A stretch of 64,000 bases of DNA, taken from the NCBI GenBank assembly GCA_002702895.1, contig PACX01000013.1, forward strand, positions 44,555-108,554, written 5' to 3'. Within the stretch, counting starts at the first letter, position 1. Every line of letters starts with the position of its first letter. A model generated the notes under the pieces. The model was not told the DNA's origin. It did not search any database and saw only the letters and a list, made by a program, of their open reading frames with translations. Made by a program: the position numbers and the translations under genes. This DNA comes from Flavobacteriaceae bacterium (GTDB taxonomy: Bacteria; Bacteroidota; Bacteroidia; Flavobacteriales; Flavobacteriaceae). This document shows, one piece after another, positions 40,877 to 52,800 of the stretch.

Positions 40877-40879
40877 TTA
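40877..40879 (-). other. In-frame TAA stop inside the giant gene
   Basis: The codon before it ends REDDP and the codons after it read TTNQDEGLY in the same frame. There are no indels in the surrounding frame. The stop separates the giant N-terminal part from the only T9SS sorting signal. Confidence 0.95.
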
Positions 40880-43800
40880 TGGATCATCCTCTCTTGCATC
40901 ATCAATCAGTCTAGTATTTAAGAACATTCGCAATCTAGTTCCACTACTTTCTTCAATAGCAACAATTAAATCTGTTTGACCGTCATTGTTGAAATCTCCA
41001 AATTCAAAATTAGACTCTCCATAGTGAGCCCCATATACAGGAACAAAAACTTCATTTTCAAAAGCATAAATATTTATTGCTTGTTTGTCTACTCTAACTC
41101 CATAGCCATATCTGCTTGTTTCCATACCTACATTGGTACTAATTAAATCTTTGTCTCCATCTCCATCCATATCCATAAATTGTAATTGAGTAGATTTAGA
41201 AGGAATTAATCTTCTATCTATAATTCCACCAAGATTCAATAGCTTCCACTCATAATCAAGAGTGATGCTAACTGTATCGGAGAATACTCCACCCATATTT
41301 CCTCCATCAATCGCTTGAACAGAAGCATAATAAGTGCCTGGGTTCAATATAACCTCTCTAGAATTTAATGTAGAAAGTGATGGAATGTTTATAAGTGTAG
41401 ATCCAGTTTGATCATCACTATTTGCATAAATAATATTATCAAGTCTAAATGGACCCTCATTATCAGTTTCTCCAGTAATTGGATCGAAATATCCTGTTCC
41501 AATTTTTAAATCATATCTAAATTCATTGGAAGAATTATCTGTAGGTTTATCCCATTTAAATTCTACACTACCAACTCCATCATGGGTTGCTGTAAGATTT
41601 GATATCTTATTAGGAGCTGTATTTAAGTTATTATTATTTTCAGCTTTATATAAAATAGCCTTAGCTATTCCATTATCATCCAGTCCTGTTAAAAATAAAT
41701 CAAGGTCTCCATCTTTATCATAGTCAATCCAATCTGTACTACTTTCTCTCAACCCTTGAATAGTTAAATCTGATTCAACTATTCCATATTGACTTCCAAA
41801 ATAAGCTGGGAAAGTAGTATAGAGTTTTGTAATTGCCGCTCCAGTATTTGGATCTTCACCAGCAATAATCAAATCACTTTGGCCATCATTATTATAATCA
41901 GCAAAATCAAAATCTACGTTCTTTAACTTAGGCAGATCATTTAATGCATTTAAATTACTACGTCTCTCGATATTTCCTCCCTCATCTTCACCAATTGCTA
42001 AATAGTCTAGCTCACCATCTCCATCAATATCTGCATAGATAGTATTACCATTTTTATAACCAGCGTGAACATTAAATCCATCTCCATCATTTAAATTCCC
42101 TTGTTCATCATAACTATCTCTATAGTAGGTATTTACAAATCTCATACGATGAGATTGAAGATTAGTAACATCTCCTCTTGATCCATTAGTAAATAGATCA
42201 TTATCTCCATCTTGATCTGCATCTACAATATCTATTTCTCCATTTATTACACCCGAATCATTGAATAAACCTTCATTAAGGAAATTGAAATCTCCAAGAT
42301 TTGTATAATAATAAGTTCTAAATTGATTTTCAGAATCAATTCCAGACATAATTAAATCTGGATCTCCATCATTATCCAAATCACCCCATTCCATATCAGA
42401 TTGGGATAACCCCTCTACTTGATAATCTTCCATTAATTCAAAGAAGTTACCTTCTTGATTAATATAAAGTTCAGCTTTTCTAACATTTCCTTCTGCATTT
42501 CCTGAAACTGCAACATCTAACCATCCATCTTGATTAACATCTACAAACTCTATATCTCCACCAATAAATTTGGTGAAATTTTGATTTGTATTTTCAAAAG
42601 TTCCATTATTGTTTATATATACATTTGTAATGGTTCCAGTAGATGATTGTCCCATCAATGCAAGATCCATATCTCCATCTTGGTCATAATCACCCCAACT
42701 AACCTTTCCATCTTCAACTCCTTCAAAAGGAGCATCATCAACTAAGGTTAATCTAGTAGCCTCAACAATAGTAACTTCGGAAATATCAGTTGATGCAGCT
42801 GTTCCATTTTCAATTCCAGCAACATTTATATCGATAATTTCATCTTCTTCAAACCAAGGATCTTTAAATGCACCTAAGGTAATATTACTTGTTGTTTGCA
42901 TAGCAGGAATTTCAATTGTTGCACCTAATCCAACTTTACCAATTGTTGAACCTTTAGCATTTGTTACTCCTAAAGAAGCTCCAGAAACTGCAACGTCAGT
43001 GGGGCTATTCAAATTAGTATCTTGAATAACATTTGCAACATAAGGACTTCCATCATCTAAGAAAGAAACTTTTACTACAATATTATAATTGGAAACTGAT
43101 ATGTATAGGTTTCCTTCAGAATCTTTATCAATTCCTCTAAAATTTGGTTCTTCTCCACCATTTAATCTTAAGCCATAAACATAGTTTCTAATGTTTGGTA
43201 AGTTATATATCTGATTAGTGTTGAAGTCTACAACATGAATATAACTACTATGGCTCCAATATTCCTGATATACAGAAAGATAGTTCGTTACATACATTTT
43301 ATTACTGCTAGCATCCATAAAAATTCTAGAGGGGTATGTAAATGATCTATCGTCAATAGAATTGACTTGATCATCATTTGTTATCCAACCATTATTACCC
43401 TTACTACCAGCAATTGTTTCTGTTGAAACATTACCAGATTCATCAATAGTTAATTTTCCAATATAATGTTGATACATATCTGAGAAATAAAGAATATTAT
43501 TTACAAAGTGTAAACCTCCAACTCTACTTATACCTCCATTACTACTATTAGCAAGTGTTATAACTTTTTTACTATCAGCTATATACATGTGTATGTTATC
43601 GTTAGATGAAAAGAAAACATTTCCAGTATTTAAGTCAGCCGTAAGAGCTATTGGCCATTCAGCTCTAACCTCTGAAACATCAGTAAGTTGATTGTATGAA
43701 CTTCCATCTCTATTATATGGGCTACCTATAAATGCACAAACTGTTCCATCAGCTTTTATTTCCCTAATGGTATGAGCTTCATAATCAGCAACAAGAAATG

Positions 43801-46800
43801 AACCATTTAGATAAGGTATTACAGTTAAAGGAACATCAAATCTTGAATCCTCTCCTTTACCATTAGCAGAACCAGGATTATCTGTCTTACCAGCTAAATT
43901 ATTATACCCAAAAATTGAAGATACTGTATAATCAAGCATAGCTGTTGCTGTTGAGTTATTACTGTTAGATTTTGTTAAATCAATAGCTACTGTAGTTGGG
44001 TTCAATTTAGCATTAGAAAGATTTGCGGTAACCACAACCGATCCATTATTTTCAGCGATGGATGTTGCAGATGTAGCGAAAGTAACTACTGGCTCTTCAT
44101 CATCACTTATTTTAATCTCTAATGAAGTTTTAGCCCCTAATTCTACATTACCAGGGTTTGCTATGGAAACTTGTATAGTTTCTACAGGCTCTTCATTAGT
44201 ATCCTGAAGACCTGTTAATGTTACTATTGCACTTTGAGATCCAGCAGCAATGGAAAAACTTTCAGCTGATGATTTATAATCTGATGTTCCATCCTGAGAA
44301 TTTCCTTTAGTTGCTGTACTTCCTGTTCCGAAAACTAAATCTACAGTAGAAGGCAATTCAGAAGAAGTAACTGGTCCATACTCCACTATGTAATGTCTAT
44401 AATCATTTTGGTCATGTACATACCATTTATTTCCATAGGTAAGTGCATAACCAAAACCGTTTTGAACATTATCCCAGTTGTCAAAATTTTGGTAGTCAAA
44501 AGTTCCATAAACATTAGACCATCCGTATTCTCCTTGTTCTCTTTTTGTTCCAAGCCATGTTCCATTGTGTATCATTATAGAAGAAATAAATTCATTTTCT
44601 TCCTGACTATCAATAACTAATAATTGACCTCCAACTGAAAGAGCATTTTGATTTGCATCAGCCCATTTTGAACTATATCTTGAGAAATAATATTTATGAC
44701 CTTCAAATTCACCCATAAATTCAAAATCATTAGAAGCCTCAGAAGGTAACTCTGTCTCTTCCCAGAAACTAGTAGCTCCAGTAGCATCAGTCAAATAAAC
44801 CTCTAATTCTAAAGTCCCATCTGCTTCATCTAGCACCAAGCTTTCTGCATCTAATTCAATTTTTGGAATCAATTCATCACTTTTTAAAGTAAGATCAATT
44901 GCACCAGAATTTGCTAAAGTTCCTCCAGTAATAGTATTTGAAGTAAATCTTATTGTTTCATCAGTCTCATAAACTACATCATTAATAGATTTTAAATTGT
45001 AAGTAACTGAATTTTGTCCAGCAGGAATTGTCATTTTTGGTTTAAGCTGAACTTTTCTTATTCTATTATCATCAACATCGACTACAAATAGAGCTCCCCC
45101 ACCATATGCAACAAATCGTGGTTCTCTATATGTTGCCTCATCTTGAGTTCCATCTCCATAATCATAATCACCTGTTCCTGAAATAGTTTCTACCTTAGCA
45201 CCTGAGGCATTTGTTAAATCAGAAAGTTTTCTTATTCTATGATTATTTGCATCCCCAACATAAATATTGTCATTTTCATCAATAGCTAATCCAGAGGGAT
45301 CACGGAATTTTGCATTGGTTCCATATCCATCAGCATAATCATGCCACTCACCTGCAACAGTAGAAACTGTGCTACCATCTGCTGATATTTTTCTTATCCT
45401 ATCATGTGCAGTAACATATACATTATTGTTTGAGTCAACAACAATACCTCCTCTTAGGTTTGATAATTCTGCTTCTAATGCATCTCCATCATTTTCACCC
45501 CAATTTCCACTTCCAGCAAAATCAGTAACAATCCTATTTGTTCCATTATCTACTACCTTTCTTATTTTAGAATTATCTGCGTCTACTACATACATAACGT
45601 TATTAGAATCAAATGCAATAGACTTAGGTCTATTAAATCTAGCTTCTGTTTCATTTCCATTGTCATCCCCTTGATCATATCTTTTACCAACATATCTGGA
45701 CAAGACTCCTGTACTCATTTTAATTCTTGAAATTGCATGCGCATTTCTTTCAACAATATACATGTATCCACCATTAATTTTTACATCATTAGGATGTGTC
45801 AATGTTCTGTTTAATTTATCTCCATCTGTATTTTCTTGATCGCCATCTCCCCAGTAATATCCAGTACCAGCATATGTAGAAACTTCTCCCGATGGAGTTA
45901 TTTTTCTAATCACATTATTCCATTCATCTGCTAAGTAAACATTTCCGGAAGCATCTACCACTCCATTTTTCATACCATCAGAAAATTCTGCTTCATCAGC
46001 ATCTCCATCTAAATATCCATCATTTCCATCACCAGCATGAGTAGTCACTCTATTTAAATCATTAGATCCAAAGTCATTTCCAAAAATCGCAATTCCAGCA
46101 CCTGAGGATGTAAAATCTAATGAAATATCAACAGCATTTAATTTTGGATTGTCAATATTTGCACTTATTGTAGTATTGGTTGTTACTCCATCAGAAGCAA
46201 CTTCACCAATTGTTGCACTAGCAACAGATAATGTAACCGCTGGTGCTTCATCATCACTAATTGAGATAGTAGCTGTATTATTTAATGGATTTGAACTTGA
46301 ATCCTGTGCAATAACAGCTTGCCCAGGTGTTTTCATCGTAGTAGTAATAGTTTCTATAGCCTCATCAGCACTATCATTGACACCCGTTATAACTACAGTA
46401 GCACTTGGCTGACCCTTAGTTATAGTTACTGTTCTATCTTCAGAGGGAACTCCAATACTAGTAGTATAATCTGTTCCATCCTTAGCACCTGTACCACCAA
46501 ATTCAATAACAGCAGTAGCATTTAAATCAGAAATTGCTGAAGAAAACTCAATAACAAATTGAGAATGCCAATTACTTTGTCCATTAAACCATAATCCTCT
46601 GTATCGAATTTGTGTATAAAATCTATCAATATAATCTGGATTATAATCCCAACCCCAATTGGTGTAATCACTTTGAGCATCATTGGTCCATTTCCAAACA
46701 GAATTTGTTGAATCATAGGAATGTCCTATCCAGTGATTTAACCATTCTCTGTTATCCATATTAAATTCAGGATCTTTTTCATAAATTTTATTTGTTATAA

Positions 46801-49800
46801 AATCATTCTCTCCAGCTGATGTTACCACAGCCAATTGACCTCCTAGTGTACTAGCAAGACTTAAAGCATCAGAATAAGAGAGTCTTCCCTTATCATCATC
46901 TTTTGACGAATAATATTTAGATCCATTGTATTCTCCTAAATAGTAAAAATCAGCCTTTTCAGAAGCATTCATATCAGATTTAGCACTAGAAAATGCATCT
47001 GCAAGACTAACCACTAGATTAACTGTTCCGCCATTTTCATCAACAACATCATCACTTGCTGATAATTTTATTGTTGGAGCGCTATCGTTACTAATAACTT
47101 TAGTTACAATATTAGAAAAAGAATTAACAGCACTAGATACATTTGAAACAGATTGTACTGCAACAGTAAATGCTTCATCATTACTTTCATACAACTGATC
47201 GTCTATTCCATTTATAGTAATAGAACCTGTAGTTGCTCCTGCTGCAATAGTAATTGATGGTTTAAGATCAATTTTTCGAATCTTATGGTTTTCTGTATCT
47301 GCGATATATATTCCGTTAGTAGTTACAACCATTCCTCTCGGAGATTTAAATTCAGCAGAATCGAAATTTCCATCTGTGAATCCATAATCATCTCCCGTAA
47401 TAGTTTCTACTCCTTCTGCAGTAATCTTTTTTATTTTATTTTGATCAGCCGCATACATTGTTAAAGAAGATTCAGAGGAATCAATAGTCAAAGCTCTAAG
47501 ATTTCTCAGTTGTGCTGAAGCTAAAGTACCATCTCCATGCCCCCAGTTATCGTTCATATTAGCATAAGTTGTAACTACCCCGCCAGGAATAGTAACTTTT
47601 CTAATCCTGTTCTCATCAGCAACATACATAACATCATCATCTCCGGACTTATCAATTACAATTGAATAAGGATTTCTGAATTTTGCATTATCTCCAGTTC
47701 CATCTTCAGTTCCATATTCGCCTGATCCTACAAAATTACTTGCGGTCCAATTTCCACCACCATCAACAACTAACTTTTTAATTTTGTGACTTTCCGCTAC
47801 ATACAAATTACCTGCACTGTCAAAAACAAGACTTCGTGGACTGTTATATTGAGCTGTATTTTTATCTCCTACTGCATCACCCCAATCACCATTTCCAGAA
47901 ACTAAGGATACATTACTTGAAGCATCAATTTTTCTAATTCTATTTCTTCCTTCCTCTGCAATAAATAATTCATTTCCGGCATTATTAAATGCTAAAGCAC
48001 TAGGTCTAGAAAAACCTACTTCCATTTTGTTCCCTGTTTCTCCATAGTGATCCCAATCTCCATTACCAGCGTAAGTAGAAACTACTCCGTCAGAAGTTAC
48101 TTTTCTAATTACATTATTATCGTAATCTGCGACATATATATTGCCAGAACTATCTGCAGTAATTTTCCCTGGATGGTCAAATTTAACAGATGTTCCTGTT
48201 CCATCTTTAAAACCATAACTACTTCCGGCAAGAGTGCTTACCTTCTGTAATTCAGCAACAGAATAATCTACGTCACGAGTAGCTCCTCCATCGGTTATTG
48301 TTAAGTTAAGTTTACTACTGGTAGTTTTTGCTTTATCACTTGTAGCAGTTATAGTTACTGAGCCTCCATTTTCATTTACATTAGCTGCACTAGTAGCCCA
48401 AGTAACTGCTGGTGCTTCGTCATCAATAATACTTACAGATGCTACAGAATTAGAAGCATCATATGTTCCATCTGTTATGTTATCCGTTATAGTGTAAGTA
48501 ATAGTCTCTGTGTTCTCATTTTCAGAATCATTAACACCAGTAACAGTAAGTTCTGCCTTAGACTGACCAGCAGAAATAGTTATATTTCCACTTCCAGTAA
48601 ATGTGGCATCCGTACCACTAGTTTCTGAAAATCCTGTAGATCTTGTAACCACGTAAGGAATAACTACATCTTTTGCAGAAATTGTTCCACTAAATTCAAT
48701 AATAAAGAATCTACCATTACTTTTTGGAAGGTCGTTCCATCTTCCATTGTTTCCAAAATATTCAACTGCATCTTCATCTCCTGCATTATTAGGTTCTCCT
48801 CCATTCCAATTAACATAAGTAGAATCACTTCCATTTGCCCAAACGAAAGTTCCCTCTTCATCAATATCATTGAAACCTATCCAATAAGAATCCCATTTAT
48901 AATTATCTCCTAAATTATTTTTTATAAAATTATTCTCAGCTTCACTATTTATGGTTAAAAGATACCCTCCTAAAGCAGTTGCTCTATCTTTTGCTTCTGT
49001 CCAATTTAACCATTCATGAGCTATATAATATTTGTGGTCTTGGTAATTTCCAATGTAAGGGAATTCACCTTTTAAACCATCATCTAAATCCATTTTTGTA
49101 CCAGATTCTGAAGCACCTCCAATTTGGAAGGAAACTTTAGAAACTCCTCCATTTTCTGCAATACTTGTTTCACTTGCAACAACTTGAACAGTTGGAGCAG
49201 AATCATCACTAACAAGTATAATTCCATTAGTGCCATCAGTTGCATTAGTTGCTTTTGTTGTAGTACTATCAAAACTTAAATAATCTGTACCGGATTCAGT
49301 AATAAGATTTTTAGTATTAATAGAAACATTAGTTCCAGCAGCTACTATTTTAATAGTCTCATTATCCTCATAAAATGATTCATCTTTAATGTTTAATACG
49401 TAGGTTCCTGTGGTTTGACCAGCTGGGATTCTAATTTTAGATGAAAAATCTATAGTTCTGGCCTTTTTATCATCATATTGTACAAAGACTAAATTTCCTG
49501 TTGTTGGATGTAAAGTCATTCCCATTGGTCTTGCAATTTTAGCAGTTGATAAAGCACCATCTACGGTTCCTTCATCAGAGCTTGAATCAATAATTTTAAC
49601 TAAACTTCCAGACGAGGCAACATATTTGTAGATATAACTATTATTTCTAGCTCCAAAATATATATTATTTGCACTGTCTAAAACTAGTCCGTATTTTTCA
49701 GACCATCCTTTTTCTACGACTTTAAGGAATTTAGGAGATCCTGATTGAGAACCAAAAGTGAATTTTTTAATTCCATAATAATCTCCAACTAAAACATCAC

Positions 49801-52800
49801 CATTACTGTCAATATCAATCGCTCTAGGTCCTTCAAGATTTGCAGAAGAAGCTGAAACATTATCTTCACTCCTTCCCCAATCATTATTAACAGCTCCAAC
49901 ATTAACAACTTTTATATTGTTAAAGTCTTCAGCATAAGCATTGGTATAAATATTGTCTGAATCGGATGTATAAATTTTTCTAACTGTATTTTCATCTGTA
50001 ACATAAATTATAGTACCTGCAGCATTTACAGCAATTCCTTTTAAATATCTAAATCTAGCATCAGTTGCAATAACAGCTGAAGCACTTCCAGAGGGAACCA
50101 TTGTTTCACTCCAATTATTACTTCCGGCAACATAAGAGATTTCATTATTACTTGGGTTTAGGATTCTTATAGCGTTTTGATCAATAAAATATATTTTTCC
50201 ATTACTATCAATATCCATATCCCTAAGGTCTTTAAACTTAGCGCCAGATCCAGTACTTGGAGAAGTAGAAAAGTCTCCATAGCTTCCACTTCCAATTGAA
50301 CTAATAGTTCCTCCGGAAGTCATTTTCCATATTTTTCTACTACTTGCATCACCAGCATAATAATTTCCACTTCCATCAATAACAATACCGTATACCCTGT
50401 TCATCCCTGTAAAAGAAAGATCACTTAAATAACCCTCATCAGTAGAAGTAAAGTCAGTACCTGCTGTAGCAGTACCTGAGATGGTTAAAGCAATGGTAGA
50501 AGCAAATGATTTAGCATAATCTAATGTAGCTACTATATTCACACTTTCATCAGTTCCTTCTGTATATGAAACCTTATTAGCCGATGTAGTCATAGTGGCA
50601 ACAGCATCTTCATTATCCTGAATATTAATTGTAAGTGTCTTTTTACTTCCTTTCACTATAGCTACCGAAGCATCTGCTTCAGTTCCAGTTATTGTAATAG
50701 GCTCTGTGCCTTCAGCTGTAGTATCATTTATTACTGTTACTGTAGCAGTAGCCGAAGATTGACCATTTGCAATTGTAATAGAATTTGCATTTATAGTCCA
50801 GTCATCTCCTGAATCATTAGTAGAATCCCCATTTGTGTTTTGAGCTGAACCAGAATAGGCTAAATTTACAGTTGTATTAGCAGAAGCATTTACACTGCTA
50901 TCAAACTCTATAATATACCTAGCATATTGTGTTTCCGCGCGATTTTCCCAACCATTACCGTTAGCAGTTCCATTATAATACTGAGTAGCACCTTTCTGAT
51001 TTTGTTGATCCTGAGGCCAGGATGTATCCCAGTTAGTATATCCGCTTGCTACATTATAAGTAGCTCCATTAATCCATTTCCATGCAGCTCCATTTAATTT
51101 ATAATTAAGTCCAATCCAAAAATGTTCAGTTTGTTGATTAGCTTTATTACTCGCTAATTCACCTAATAACCAGTTTTCCTCAGCTGAAGTTTCAAATACA
51201 ACTAGATAACCACCTTTTGCAAGAGCATCTGCTTTTGCAACACTATTGGTTACATTTTCATCTTTATAATAATATTTATGTCCTCCATATTCTCCTATAT
51301 ATTGATATCCTAATGAATTGGTAGCATAAGCAGAAACTGCAGCTGCATCCATATCCCTTTGAGCTGAGTAGAAAGAGTTACTAACTAAACTAGCTGTTAC
51401 TGTTACATTACCGACAGCTTCAGAAACTGTATCTGAGCTTACATCTAAAACAATTTGAGGTTTAGATTCGTCAATTGCAGTAATTGCAATATTAATTGTT
51501 GCTGTAGCACTGTCTACTGTACCATCATTTGCTTTTACCTGAAAAGAATCTGTGGCATTTGAGCTAATGGATGAAGTTGAAGTATAAGTAAGGATTCCGC
51601 TAGGAATAGAATTTCCGTTAGATAATTCTGAGCCATCTGTAGCGGTTAAAGTTCCACTAGATGGTGTACTAACAACAGTATAAGTTAAAGTAGTCGAATC
51701 CACATCAGATCCTAGAATTGTAATGTCTACTTTGTCTTTTTCATTAACTGTTATAGTAGATGAGGCATTAATAGTTGGGGCATCATTAACAGCAGCAACA
51801 GTTATAGTTGCAGTAGAAGTATTACTGTCAGAATTGGTATCATTGGCCTTAAAAGTAAATGAATCAGATGTTGTTTCTCCTCCGTTGTGTGTGTAAGTAA
51901 CTGTGGAACCTGCTATTTGAGCACCTGCAGAAATTGCTGCATTAGAATTGTTAGGATCTGTTAATGCACCATTAGTCGGTACCGCAACAACGATATATTT
52001 TATAGTTCCAGCTCCAGTATCAGAATCTGTAGTATTTGTTTGTAAATCATATGTTATATTTCCTGCTTCGTTTAATGTAAAACTTGCAGCAGTGGTAACT
52101 GGTGAGCTATTTACCGATGTTACAGTAACTGATACTGTAGCGGGGCTACCATTTGCAGTTCCATCGTTTGCAGAATAAGTAAAACTATCTGATGTTGTTT
52201 CGGTTCCATTATGCGTATAAGTCCAAACTCCTGAATTACTGATGGTAACCGTTCCATTGGTTGGAGCAGTTTCCAATTTAAATGTAAGGTTGTTATTGGC
52301 AGTTTCTACATCTGTAGCTGCAAGGGCAATAGGACTTTTTGTTCCACCTTCAGCAACAGTTATACTAACAGCACTAGCAACTGGCAAGTCATTTACAGCA
52401 GTTACAGTAATAGATGCAGTAGCAGCAGCAGAAGTTAATTCTCCATCACCAACTGTGTAGGTGAATGAATCACTAGTTGTTTCTCCTCCATTGTGAACAT
52501 ATCTTACATTTCCTGAACCATTGTCAATTAGGTTACCATTAGTTGGTTGAGAAGCTATGGTAAATACCATTTGATTTAAAGTATTGTCTGTATCTGTGTA
52601 TGAAAGATCAAATGTGCTTTCTGCGCCTTCATTTAAGGTAACAGTTGTTCCAGTCGAAGTTGGAGCATCATTAACGTTAGAGGCAAACAAAGTAACAAAT
52701 GTCTTTTCGGATTCATCACCATTTGAGTTTTTAATCTTATACTCAAAAGTATCTCGTCTATTTTCTGAACTATCATGCTGATAAGTGAAACTACCATCTG

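Noticed and set aside
40877-40879. Programmed recoding of the in-frame stop as selenocysteine or pyrrolysine
   Set aside because: The codon is TAA, not TGA or TAG, and no recoding hairpin was seen after it. Plain readthrough remains possible but cannot be shown from sequence.
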